From Sordariomycetes sp. S80-01Y (taxonomy: Eukaryota; Ascomycota; Sordariomycetes), in NCBI GenBank assembly GCA_037042185.1, contig JAXQJY010000030.1:1116001-1180000 (forward strand): a stretch of DNA of 64,000 nt, written 5' to 3'. Each line of letters opens with the position of its first letter. Position 1 is the stretch's first letter. The notes under the pieces were generated by a model that was given only the letters and a program-made list of their open reading frames with translations, searched no databases and was not told the origin of the DNA. The translations under genes and the position numbers were made by a program. This document shows positions 36,607 to 48,007 of the stretch, in pieces.

Positions 36607-38648
36607 CCCAACATCTGCTGCCAAAACTTCTCCCTGTATTTCTTTTCCGTCGATTCTCATGACGATCCCACGCACTCGAGAGTCAACACCCCTACGTCAA
36701 TCTCCCGATCTGGTCAAGCATCGATGCCGAAGTCCGCCTGAAGACCTGGGTCCTGCCCTGCTTCCACACGCTCTCTCATCATCCGCTGAGGCTCCGCCCG
36801 ACGAGAGAGGATAAGCTCCTAGCAGGGAAGATCTTGCTGAGCCTCTCAGATCGAAGGTGAATGTTACCAGCGCCCTGTGAGACGGAGGTCGGCGCGAATA
36901 GCTGACGAGAGGATCCCCACGTTACCGATGGGTCGGTCCACATGTTGAATAGGGGCTGAGGAGTAGCGGCGGGCTAATGGCAGATGGGTGTCCACCGAGG
37001 CGTGTTTACCTTAGCATCCGTCCGTTGAGCACGTAGTGGTCGACGTGATATCGGAGTCACTCCGCAAGCTGCTGCCCAAAAGTCCCGACGATGTGAGAGT
37101 CGTGGCGAATGGGAATTGTCGGTGCCAGGAATGTGAAGAGTCGGTTGAACACGACGGTAAGCTCGTGGCGTCCACGTTCAGACCAAGATCACGGGGCCTC
37201 CTCGAGATAGTACGATCGACACGACGAATCTCCCCTGTGGAAACAAAACACTGGAATGCCGCAGAGGAAGCACCGACCGCGGAGCACCGGAGATTTCTTG
37301 TGGCCCAGCGCAGCGGGTGCGCGTCGAGCTAACGTGGAAGCGTTGGCGACTCATCCCTCAGGACCTAGCTCGCCTAGTCGTCCTAGCGCGGCATCGCCAG
37401 ATGGAGGTCCAGGAGTATTAATCAAGTCCGGGGCCAATGACGACGGCCGAGAAGAGATTCGGCACTGAGCCCCGTCGGGTCCACCAGCGGTAGTGGCGTC
37501 GATCATTGCTGCAACGAAAAGCTTCAGCTGCGGTGCGGTGCGGTGGAGTGTCGAGAGAGGAAAGTTGGAGAGTCAGCGACCATGACGAAGGGGATGCGGG
37601 CGGGAGATGAAGTGTGGCTTCGGCGTCGCTGCCTGAGATGATCGGGCCAGGAAGCAACTTCCAAGGTTGAGAAGGCATTGGGAGATGCCATTGAACTCGA
37701 AAGGCTTGCAGCAGCGTCTCCCGTCAGCATACACCACCAAGAAGTTGAAAGGCGGCGTTCGAGGAGAGGTTTGGATGCACACGTACATAGGGCTGAGACA
37801 AGCAGAAGTTGGATCGCGGCATCGCGCACTGCAATTCGGAGCGATGCGCTCAGACGATCATGATCGGCTTCTGAGGTGCACAGACGGGCAGTGAGTGAGG
37901 TGCAGGTGTACGGTGGCCTGGCGAATCAAATGCCGGCCTGCTGCACACATATCACGCCCGTGTCCCCACCTCAGTTGGGGCGACCGCACGATGCCGCCCA
38001 ACTTCACCTCCCACCCACCGCGGACATCGGCTTCACGACTCAGTCCAACAGCATCCCGGCCGATCACCCGCGTCGTGCAACCAAGTGCTCCTCGAGCGGC
38101 TTTTTTACTTTCATCCAACATCGAGAAGACCACGCCACCGCAGTGGTCAAGGGCGGACGTTCCGTTGCCTTCGCGGCCCTCGCAGCCCTCGCAGCATCTA
38201 CGATGTCTTCACACCACCGAGCCCTATTAGTAGAATTCGAACAGTAGGTAGTCACGATTCAATCGGAACGCTTCACTTGCAGTAGGAACAATACGCATTT
38301 TTTCATCTCATCTCCATTCAGTCAAGCCACCGCACAGTGAGTGCAGCGCGGTGGCGTAAGTATCAGGCATCAAACAAACTCCATCTGATGCGTTAGTTCA
38401 GCCAAGCGAGCGTAAAGGCCGTCAAAGGGCGCTGCGTATGTGCGTTCCCAAGGCAACGTCTCCTCCTCAGAGCGAATGGGTGAGGAAAGGAGACACCCAG
38501 AAGTATGTACGTCGAATCAAAAGTCGTCGTCCTCGTCATTGGTTCCCTGAACCAACACGTCCCATCCATCACCTCCTTCCAAACACCTCTCGAGTGCATC
38601 CGCGCATCCAACCCAGCCGAGGGCCGACCCGGTCGAGCAGCAACAGGT
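36607..38648. other. 2.0-kb intergenic region
   Basis: This lies upstream of the small secreted protein gene and downstream of the LPMO gene. A short GGTGC triplication is present at about 37530-37546. No open frame shows domain or composition evidence of coding. Confidence 0.45.
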
Positions 38649-39869
38649 TTACTGGGCAGCGCGAGCGGCACGGCGGGAGGCCTTGAGGACCTCGCGGTAG
38701 TTCTTGGCCGGCGACTTCTCACGGGCGATCAGGAGAGCAGAGCTCTGGCCGGGCGTGCACGAGGTACCCGGGTACACATCCTGGAGCTTGGACCAGGCAC
38801 CGCTGGCGCAGCGCTGGTACTGGCTTCCGTCGACGCAGTTCCACTCGCCCTCCTTGTCGCACGCCTTGCCGACCTCGATGGCACCCTCAGCAGGCTTGCT
38901 GTCGTCGTCCTTGGGCTCGTCGGCGGTGGGCTTGGGCTCAGCCGTCTTGGTCTTGGTGACGAGGGTGGAGGACTCGGCGGGGACGGTCATGAAGACACCT
39001 CCGGGGCTGGAAGAGGGTAAGCTTGTGCTCTTTGGCAAAGGAGACGAGCCGTCCCGCCCGCCAGCAGGCTTGGACGGCTCGGATGTGGGCTTGCGGGTGC
39101 TGGGGGAGGGGGGTACTAACACAGACTTGGAAGGCTCAGGAGCAGGCTCCTCGGGAGCGGAGGGAGCCTTCTTGCCCTGGGCGCAGGAGCCGGTAGGGGG
39201 AGCAGTGTCGGTCTCAGGGGTGCTGCGGGTGACGTCCGGGCCGGGGTTGGGGAACTCAAGATCCTTGGTCTCAGTAGTACCGCAGCCGTTTCCAACGTTG
39301 GCGACGAACATGGCCGGGCGAGAAGCGAAGGGGTCCTCGGGAGCGCGGGCCTCGACCTCATCGCGAGCCTCCTTGGCGCCGCCACCGATGGTGACAACGG
39401 CGCAGTTCATGTACATCTCGCGGTTGCCGACCTTGTTGAACCAGCTCCAGCCGAAGAGGGCTTCACCGGCGGGGGTGTCATTGGGGATGGTGAAGTCGTA
39501 GTTGGTGTCTCCGGTAGCGATGGGGCAGTTGCCGATGTAGGAGTGGATGACGGTCCAGGTGGCGCCCTGGTCGTAGGACAGCGAAGCCTGGCACGAACCC
39601 CCATCGTGGATGGTGCCGCCGGTGATGGTGAACTGGTAGCTCTGGCCGGGCTGGTAGGTGGTCACAGACTGGCCCTGGGGGGTGCCCATGAGGCTCTGGT
39701 AGCCCTTGCAGGGGAAGTCGGCACCGCCCGCGTTGAGGGGGTTGGTCATGGAGTAGTCGATATCGGTGGTGAAGTCGTTGAACTTGCTGCGGAAAGGGGG
39801 CGGGTTGCTCATCTCCATGTGGGCGGAGACGAGGCCAACGAGGCCAGCGGCGATGGCGGCGGTCTTCAT
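38649..39869 (-). CDS. AA11-family lytic polysaccharide monooxygenase with C-terminal cysteine module
   Basis: A single exon of 406 residues. The signal peptide ends exactly before His17 (VSA|HMEMSNPPPF), so the mature protein starts with the copper-brace histidine. The second copper ligand is the His in GGTIHDGGSCQ (precursor residue 88), and the axial Tyr is in GNREMYMNCAVV. These features match AA11 enzymes, which oxidatively cleave chitin. After the catalytic domain comes a long Pro/Ser/Thr/Glu-rich linker, then a small cysteine module (EGEWNCVDGSQYQRCASGAWS) like the X278 chitin-associated module of many AA11 proteins. A basic 30-residue tail (REKSPAKNYREVLKASRRAARAAQ) follows and is unusual. 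The gene sits next to a long intergenic region that forms its upstream flank. Confidence 0.92.
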   Translation of the reverse strand: MKTAAIAAGLVGLVSAHMEMSNPPPFRSKFNDFTTDIDYSMTNPLNAGGADFPCKGYQSLMGTPQGQSVTTYQPGQSYQFTITGGTIHDGGSCQASLSYDQGATWTVIHSYIGNCPIATGDTNYDFTIPNDTPAGEALFGWSWFNKVGNREMYMNCAVVTIGGGAKEARDEVEARAPEDPFASRPAMFVANVGNGCGTTETKDLEFPNPGPDVTRSTPETDTAPPTGSCAQGKKAPSAPEEPAPEPSKSVLVPPSPSTRKPTSEPSKPAGGRDGSSPLPKSTSLPSSSPGGVFMTVPAESSTLVTKTKTAEPKPTADEPKDDDSKPAEGAIEVGKACDKEGEWNCVDGSQYQRCASGAWSKLQDVYPGTSCTPGQSSALLIAREKSPAKNYREVLKASRRAARAAQ

Positions 39870-40784
39870 CTTGGCGGTTTGCTGAGTCGAAGCAGAGTTC
39901 TGGTTGGCAGTGAAAAGCGAGTGGCACGAGCCGAGAGAGATGTCAGGATTCGCGCGATCGGGCTTGTTGAGAGTTGTTGTGGGAGGAGTTTGCAGCTGGG
40001 CAGGACTCAGGGGCGATGGTTATATGGGAGTTATGAGCTCAGCTCTAGGTGAATGGCTTCTGGCTGTTCAAGGAACGTGCGGGAATCTGTGTGCAGGTGC
40101 GGGAGCTTGCTCGCAGAACAAGACTTGGGACGGATCTGCTGTTCAAGGACTGTTCAGGCACTGGTCAAGGAGGGACGACGGCTTCTGTTGAGAAGGCTGA
40201 AAGGAGAGGACGGGGTATCGAGATGTTAGCACCGGGCTGACTGGAGAGCAAGAGAAGAGGGAGGGACAGAGAAGAGGAGGAGGGCGTGACTACGAGGTTA
40301 AGTACCTGTTGGAGTGAATCACGTACCATGGCACCTCGCCTTCAGGTGAATGGTAGGTGACCAGGCGATACAGGGTGCGACGGACTACCTCAGGCGCCTG
40401 CCACTGAGGATCCAGGGCACGTCCAGTCAAGCGCTTGCTTGAATCAGAGCTGCTACTCCTGTTACCTGCTGCTCGCAGCAGCGGCAGCAGCATTGGTAGG
40501 GGCGCAGTGGCAGCAGTCCTCCACTCATGCAACATTGGAGTCGGCCGCTAGTAGTCGACCCATAGTACGTAGTCTGTAGAGGGCTCCAAGCTGGGGCGTT
40601 ATCCCGTGCCTATGAGGTCAGCAAGCAAGGAAGGTGTCCTAGGATAGTAGGTACCAGAGGCAGAGGGAAGCCCAGTTCATGCCAGAAGGTGTCTGACCTC
40701 GACGCGACACACCCCCCTGCCACAGGCGCGCATGCTACGTTTCTATTCTCTCCTTGACGGCCATCGTTCCCCACATTGCCGCAC

Positions 40785-40859
40785 ACTGCACTGGGCACTA
40801 GCACTGGGCACTAGCACTGGCACTGGCATTGGCATTGGCGTTGGCACTCGCACTGGCAG
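40785..40859. repeat. Degenerate hexamer array (CACTGG/CATTGG type)
   Basis: Plus-strand units are two copies of CACTGGGCACTAG-like sequence followed by CACTGG, CACTGG, CATTGG, CATTGG, CGTTGG, CACTCG and CACTGG. Because the unit is six bases, every frame reads as a dipeptide repeat, which explains the open frame across it. A related GGAACT hexamer run is at 41043-41062. Confidence 0.75.
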
Positions 40860-40941
40860 GTGGTGAGTGAAACGGCGATCGTGGCGCGCACTCGACATGC
40901 GTGTGCGTCGGTCCCACCAGCAGCGCTTGGCTGTCAGTGGC

Positions 40942-40966
40942 TGCGGCTGGCGGCTGGCGGCTGGCG
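40942..40966. repeat. Heptamer tandem repeat, CGGCTGG
   Basis: Three consecutive CGGCTGG units followed by a partial CGGG unit. It is a local simple repeat close to the hexamer array and has no evident coding role. Confidence 0.65.
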
Positions 40967-43434
40967 GGCTTCAGGAACAGGCAATCGATTTGCAGCGGCG
41001 CGTCGCCCAGTTCATGCAGTCCCGCCCCCGTTTGGAGAGCGACTGGAACTGGAACTGGAATTGGCACTCCCACTCGGAAACGCAGCCGTCAGAGGCCGCA
41101 CAGAGTCCGCACAGCGTCCCGGGATTGTCTCGGCTCCCTTTGTCTGCGCCGCGCTGTTCAAACGACAGAGAATGCAAGCTGTTTCAGCATGTCCTTTGTT
41201 TCACCGCCCCGTCATCATCTCGACCTGTCCAGCATTGCTAGACTAGACTAGTCATCATCGACGGCGACGCTGACCTTGGAGCCGCGTCGAGGAGCGCCCA
41301 GGGTTTCGCCGTAGATGGAAGGTCACCAGCCCAGGCACTCATCTCATGGCCTCCGGCGAGGAGGATGAGGTTGCCTGTCTGCCAGGTCATGCGAGCCGAG
41401 CGCTCAGACCCGTCTCTATCGAGCCCAAATTGTCCGACCACGCAGGGCCTGAGCCGAGCGCCGTATGTTGTGACTCTGATACCTGCTGATCCTTGGTAGT
41501 TTCGCTTCGTGACGCGAAGACAGATGCTGTCCCGTCTTCCGCAGGTCACCTCACCAGACCTCACCGGTACGTACATACGTGAACGTAAACGTTGGCCGCT
41601 AGCGCTGGTGTCCGCCGGTGTCCGCCACTAAGGTACCTTAAGTACAGAGTTACGGGGCGCCGACCTCTAACCTGCCGCTCAGGCACCTGGCTCGTCACCT
41701 GCCCCTTCTTGACAGGCGGCTAATTAACACGTCCTGTTCTGGAGACGACGTTGTTTCGAACCGGCAGCAGTCCTCGTTCTTCACCAAACCGTCTAGACTA
41801 GACCCCAGCGGCGCGTGTAGGTGTTGTTCTGCACCATTAATCATCATCTGACGACCGCCCATCGTCGAATTCCGTGAGCTTCACCCAGCGAGGGCAACAA
41901 GCACGCTTCACTCCATGTCACTCACCACGTCAAGCCCCCGAGACGGCTGAGGCTGAACTTGCTCTCATACTCGACAGTTCCCTCGTCCATTCCAAGGTTT
42001 CGTTTCCCTGCACATCGCCAATGCATGCCGTCGATCTCCAGGCGCCTAACTGATTACCACCACCACCCACCCACAAAGTAGCACTCACCTCAAAGTAGCA
42101 GCACTCTCTACCCCGTACGCACCCGCCAGGAGTCCCCCGGTCCCGGCCTCGCTCGAGACTCCAGATCCAAGTCGCAGAACCTGCCTTGGCTTCGCTGAAA
42201 CGCACCAGCAGCCGCCGCCGCAGCGCGCACCGTTAATACATAAACGCCGACAGACGCTCCAGAGACGTCAACATGCCGCCAGCCGCCACTGACAGCGGTA
42301 ACGCGCATGCATCTCAACACCGCACGACCTGCGCTTGCACTGCGTCAGCTTGCCTGTCCTCTTCGCCATGTACGTCTCTATCCTTTATCCTGGGCGCTGT
42401 GAAGCAATCCCGCAGAAACACACACGCCCCTCTTCACATCAGGTGCGGTAACAATGCAACCTATCGGCATCCACCCCTTGCTCAGAGCGGTTGGTCCCTT
42501 GGCGCCCACCACACAGGCCTTCCTCTTCGAGAACTTCGAAACTGAAATGGGCCGCTCACAACACAGAGTCAGGCAATCGCTTTGCATTTGGGGGGGGTGA
42601 CTACTCGGCTGCTTGGCTAGGGCTAAATCATCCCCCCTGGCCTTTTAACTCCTGGCCCAGTCTCCTTTGATGCAGCTATTGACAGCTCAACCACTCATGT
42701 GCCTGGTAATAAACTAGGGGTCATCACCACTGCCGACATACAGCTCCCAATCAAGGCTGTCCGGCTAGTAGTCCCTCGCCGCATCGGATCGTTTCCAAGG
42801 TTTCCCACCACATGCTGGTACTAACGTAACGTAACCTCTGCCACAATAGTGCCCCAGCATGCCTCGAGACTACTGTCGTCTGCCATGCCAGTGGGAGCCT
42901 CTTCCATAGACTCCACTACTACAGGACAGCATTGAGCAGTGATGTTTCTCTTGATACCCAGTTCGACCCCCTCAGCCCGCTTGCGCTTCCCAGACTCTTG
43001 ACTATGGCAGACCACCCGCAACCGCACCCACGGCTATCGCCAAACGCGTCTGCAATCTAACAATCCATCTGTTTACAGTCTGGCTCAGCCATCGCAATCA
43101 TGCGCGCGAGTCGTGGTCGCCCTCATGCATCGGGCCACTTTGGCGCCATCGGGCAAGATGAGTGCTGGCAACTGGTCGGGCACCACGCTTTCAACGAGAG
43201 CCCGGTGCACTCGACACATGGTTTGCCAGATACGAAGAGGCAGTACGCTCCAGAAGATATCTTCCAAGAAATGTTGCCTATCCGTGCACAGGGAAACCAA
43301 GCATGATACTTGCTCCCCCATAGCCAGACCGTAGTAATTCAGGAGCATTATAGAAGCAGCGCAAACTAAAGCATGCTCGGGATGGTCCAGTGCAGTATGT
43401 TAAGTAAATTAGTTCAGGTAAATGAGATGCCCCT

Positions 43435-46292
43435 TCATTTGGCTTCGTCGGACCCATGGGCTGTGGCTGGTCGACTCGCATTCGCAGAAGATGTTTGCTG
43501 CTGCCCCTGGACGCTGTTGTTGCGGCTGTATGTGTTGCTCCCGCTTCTCTGTTGGCGATGGAACCCTTGCTGCTGAGGGCTTGTGCCGAACGGCGGGGGC
43601 CCAGCTTGGTGGTATCCGCGGGGATGGGACACTGTTCCTGGTCAGTCACGCCCATCTGCACCACGGAGCAGGGTTCACTGACTTGGTCCGCCGGGCTGCT
43701 GCCCGGGACCGTACGTCGGCTGACTGTACTGCACGTTTGGGCTCATGCCGTACATGGTCTGTCCTTGCTGGGAGCCTTGGTGGGCCATCATCGGTGCAGA
43801 AGGGCGTCCTGGGCTGGGATAGCCATTGGCGCCGGGGCTAGGTTGTGGAGGACCTCCAGGAGGCATGAAATGAGGGCTACCGCTGCCAGGGTACATCATA
43901 TGAGGTCCGCCCATGCCCTGAGGCCCAGGCATAAAGTGTGGCTGCATCATCATTGGCCCTCCCATCTGCCCGTGCTGGGGTGGCATGTACTGCCCGTTGT
44001 TCGAGAAACTCCTGAACTGGCCCATCTGGGGTCCGCCGGGACCCATAAACATCGGTTGGTTGTATTGCATCTGTGCAGGCGAGTTCATCCCTGGATAGGC
44101 CATAGAGGCCTGGCCAAGACGGGGTGATGCAAAGGACTGTGCCGAGTTGGAATGCACCATCCTGTGATCGTCTTGACCATATGGCGGGTGAGGCCCAGGA
44201 CCATGTTGGGGAGCATGCATTTGCATGTGGCCCATGTGCGGCGACTGTCTCGGTCCCATGCCAGGGCCGCCTTGCTGAAGATGCAGAGGGAGTTGGTGCT
44301 GGTGAGCCGTGTGAGGCAGCACGTGACCTGTGTTAGGAGTTGCCAAAGTCGACGAAAAGGGACGACGGTCGAAGAATTCCTTGTATGTCAGGTGCATGGT
44401 AGAGTCCGGCTTCTCGTCATCCTGAAGCTGACGCCAGGTCGGCAAGGTGTCATAGGAAGGGCGCAGGCCCCCGTTGTCGTTCCAGTTGCGACCTTCGGGA
44501 GGAGTCAACGTCTGGATGTGCGCCAGAATATTGCACTTCTTGACGTCGATGTTCTTGGTCTTGCGACGGACAACGGAGCCGCCAGCTGAGCCAGGAGCCG
44601 GCGTGCCAGCATTGGCTGCTGAGCGAGGACTGGAGCTAGTGCTGGGACCAGTCGGGTTGAAAGGAGCAGCAAAGGCGTTCGGCCGGAACTCATGGCTGTT
44701 GGGGTTGAGCTTGGCTCCCAAGGGATTGCCACTCAGGCGCCGATTCGCATTAGGGTCGGCATTGTTGGCCGGCCCAGTGGGTGGAGCTCGCGCGTCCTGC
44801 CCAGGCATGGGCTGGTAGGCATTTGGAGGTTGGGCGTACTTCTGGCGTTGGCCGAAGTTCCCAGGTTGCTGCTGAGAGTGCATCTGCTGAGGACCACCAC
44901 GGTTGTTGCGGTAAGGGTAGGGTTGGTTTGGGAAAGGCTGGCGAGGCTGACGGTTTGCGGCTTGCTGACCTGTGTTAGGGGCAGTGGGCGCGCGAGGCGC
45001 TCGGTTCTCTGAAGCAGCCTTGGTTTGAGCCGGCTCGCCGGCCTTAGCAGATCCATCTTTGCCTGGTGGTGTCTTCTTTGCCTCGTCACTCTTCTTTGCC
45101 ATCTCTTCAGCATTCTTAATAGCCTTGGCCTGGATCTCCTTTTGCTTGCTGGGATCCTTTGCAATGATAGAGACCAAATCGCCTGGGACAGGTGTTGACA
45201 GCTTGAAATCTGAAGCGAACTTCTTTAACTCGGTGAGCTTAACTTCCTTGTCGGCCTTTGCCTTGTTGCTTCGAGCTTTCTGAGCGTTCTCGCGCTGCTG
45301 ACTGGCAAACGACTTGAATGACTGGAGAACATCGCGCTCGACAGTCTCCGTGGCACTGGGGGTGCTCTCATTGACTGAGGGAGACAGATTGCGGCTACCC
45401 GAAGCCGAATTGCGCCCCGGGGTGCTCGTCTTCTCGGTGACCTTTCCTTCGGTAGTCGACGCATTTCCGCTGCTTTTCTCGACGGTCTTCGCCTCCTGCT
45501 GCTTCTCTGATTCGACGTGTGGTGTTGGCTGAGGAGGAGCTCCGTTTTGGGTAGTTTCTGAGCTGGGTTGCGCCTTTTTCTCCTCGGGTTGCTTCTTGTT
45601 GGGAGTTTTGAGCTGCGAGGAAATGATCGCAGGGTCGATGGGCGCGCCCTTAACGGTTGGGCCAGCTGCGGGAGCTCGCATGCCAGGAGGCACGTATTTA
45701 GTGCCGCCTGAACCACCACCCAATGGAGGAAAGTCCTGCCGTCTCACGCCGCTGTATCTGACAAGCTATTAGAACGCGTAACCAGGATAGCGGGGGTCGC
45801 AACTTACTTGTCCTCCTCATTGTCGTTCGCGTTGTCCTTGCCTGAGGAAACATAGTCCATTACACGCTCCTCGGCGACGTGTGCGGTCGTGGCGGCGCTG
45901 CGCTCAATCTCGCGCGCCTTCTTCTCAGCCTGCGCAAGCCTCTGTTGGTACTGGGGGTGGTTCTTGTTGATGACTGTTGTGTAAATATTTTCGTCGTAAT
46001 CACTCTTCACTCCGAAATGCTTCTCGTTGTGAGCGAATTGGTCCCAGCCTTGAGTACTGCTGTTACCGCCCATGTTTTCCAAGCTGCCATCAGCGACATC
46101 GTTCGCGTCGGGGACCCAGGGCTGCAGGACGCGTTCCTGACCAAGGCGGTTGTTCGAAATCGCGGAGTCTGTGCGGAAGCCGGACCGGTTGCCTATCAAT
46201 GGAGGATCAGCACAGATGATGTGTGATGCTGGAATATCTGATGGCTTACCATTCTGGCCCCGTCCCGCGCTATCCTTCTTACCGGCGGGCAT
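43435..46292 (-). CDS. Ataxin-2/Pbp1-related LsmAD-domain protein
   Basis: Exons 46250-46292, 45808-46192, 43683-45757 and 43435-43631 encode 899 residues. The LsmAD domain occupies about residues 18-140 (SGFRTDSAISNNRLGQERVL, GWDQFAHNEKHFGV, YDENIYTTVINKNHP), followed by DKYSGVRRQDFPPL as in Pbp1. A PAM2-type motif, LNPNSHEFRP (residues 493-502), should bind the MLLE domain of poly(A)-binding protein. The rest is Pro/Gln/Asn/Met/Gly-rich and disordered. Ataxin-2 proteins regulate mRNA stability, translation and stress granules. The N-terminal SM-ATX Lsm fold that normally precedes LsmAD is absent: translation begins 15 residues before LsmAD, and I see no upstream exon for it. The last intron uses a weaker GTCAGT donor; without splicing the frame stops at 43675. 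The final exon adds a Gln/Ser/Asn-rich tail ending GSDEAK. Confidence 0.88.
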
Positions 46293-48007
46293 TCTGGGGG
46301 GTGTAGTTTCGTATACGCTTCCTCAGACAGGCCTGATAAGTCGACGGAAATCAACCATGCGCAAAGCCAGCAGGTGACTGCGCGTCGTGTCGTGCGAGAG
46401 GTTGCGAAGGGGCTGGCAAGCCACGGTCAAAGCCAGCGAGGCAAATGGTATGTTCAAGTCGCCTAAGAGTTTGAGCATTAGCAAACAGGCCCGAAAAAAA
46501 CAATGCACTGCGCAAGCGACCAGTTCACCTGCCGAGCGAGGCCATTCAATGTTGCCCCCGAAAGAAAAACAATGTCTGGGTTTTGATTTGGGTGCAGGGG
46601 ACGTTTGGCAGAGGTCGGGTGGGGATTGAGCTTCCAGGTCGTGCCTGATTCAGAGCAACGCAACCACAGACAAGGAGAGTAGGGAACGGCATAGGGGCAA
46701 CTGTGGCTGGTACGAACCTGGTCCTGCGTGATGATAGCCCCGTGTCACTCGAATGCGACCTTTACGTCGGGCTGATCAGGGTGATGCGGAGGGGTTGCGG
46801 CTCGGAAAAAAAATAGAGAGTTCGCCCTGAGACACGGGGTCAGCGACAGTTCAAGAATGTTGCCCTGCTGATTGGAGGTACTTCGGAGGCATTCGGGGTC
46901 TGCGTAGTTCTTTCTCAGCAGTGCGAAGCTTTCAAAAGCTTTGTAACAAAGGCTCCGTTGATGGGGAGAGCTCGAGGAGCGATGGATGGCGTACCTTGAA
47001 CAAAGGAGTCGATGGCAGAAGCGAGAGACGGGGTAGAAGAAATGGAACCGCAGGAGAAAAGAAGTCCAATCTGGCGTGTATCCGCTACGATAGAGGCGCA
47101 ACAGGAGAAGAGGACATGGAGGTGGTCAGGCTACCTGTCGGGGGGGAGGAGAAGAGCAAGCGACCGAGAGGGCAGGCTCGGGAGTTTGCGTCGTGTCGTC
47201 GGGTGGTCGTGTGGTGAAGAGTGGATTTGGGTTTCTGGGCTCGGAGGATGGAGAGAGGTGGTGAGGCTTGGAGACCCCTTCCACCGGCTGCCACTGCCAG
47301 GGCCACTACCTACGGGTTACCTACCAGCGCCAGTGGCAGTGACGGTGGGCGCTACAGTGTGCGGGACCCTGGCGGCTCACGGGGCGCCACCCCAGTGGTC
47401 GGCTGGTTGGCAAGGTTATTGACCCAGAAAAGTTGAAAGCTTAGGAGCTGCTGGCCAACAGGAACTCCCCTTTGGTGGCGTCAGGGCTCAAATTGAAGGG
47501 ACCTCGACTGGATCGCCGCATGAATCTATCGTGACAATCAACGACAACAACAAACAAGCACTCCTCCGTCTGACGGGTCCCATGAATTGGACGCAAATGA
47601 ACCTGCTGCTGTACTCAACAAAGAACCACGGCAGGGCAGCTATGCGCCTGGTGGGAAGATATCTGAGCCTGCCCTGCCAATCACTACGGGTCGTTCCGTT
47701 ACACCTGCCGGTGCTGCGGCGACGACGGATCGAAGGCACGTGCACCACTCACCCCCGGCCATCTACTCGTACCTCACAGAGGGCTCCAGAACCCCTGGAG
47801 TCCAGACCGCATCATTCTGAGTATGGCATCCGGTGAAATCAATACAATGATTGTCACGAATCACGTCACATACCTAAAGACGAAGCCGCGGGAGGCTAAA
47901 CAAAAGGGATTCTCTTTACAGATATTCACAGACGAGGAACCCAGAAACCCCCCTCTCTAGACGACTTTGACTGTTGATACAAGCGATTACGCCCAGCTGA
48001 CTCCCAT
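46293..48007. other. 1.7-kb intergenic region upstream of the LsmAD gene
   Basis: This lies between the LsmAD gene start and the Qcr2 stop. It was searched specifically for an SM-ATX exon on the minus strand, and none was recognised. A GCACGTGC palindrome is at about 47736-47743. No other gene is supported. Confidence 0.45.

Larger units (their letters stand above)
39870..43434. other. 3.6-kb intergenic region, no gene seen
   Basis: The longest gap in the window, lying upstream of the AA11 gene and downstream of the ataxin-2-like gene. A TATATGG element at about 40020 (minus strand CCATATAACC) is a possible TATA box for the AA11 gene, and a purine-rich tract lies at about 40240-40290. Simple hexamer and heptamer arrays occur around 40785-41066. 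Open frames here are short and of repeat origin. A non-coding RNA or distal regulatory DNA is possible but not shown. Confidence 0.5.

Noticed and set aside
30434-39869. Secondary-metabolite gene cluster around the flavin oxidase
   Set aside because: There is no backbone synthase, P450, methyltransferase, transporter or cluster regulator. The neighbours are a receptor, a small secreted protein and an LPMO.
40798-41073. 91-residue minus-strand frame with Ala-Asn/Ala-Ser and Pro-Val dipeptide runs
   Set aside because: The runs come from the underlying hexamer repeats, which produce dipeptide repeats in every frame. No other coding evidence exists.
41740-41790. TTCGAA-containing segment resembling a tRNA B box
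   Set aside because: The flanking bases cannot form a T stem, and no A box or acceptor stem is present at the right distance.
42824-42837. TAACG triplet repeat considered as telomere-like sequence
   Set aside because: The unit is TAACG rather than TTAGGG/CCCTAA and has only three copies. The region is flanked by ordinary genes.
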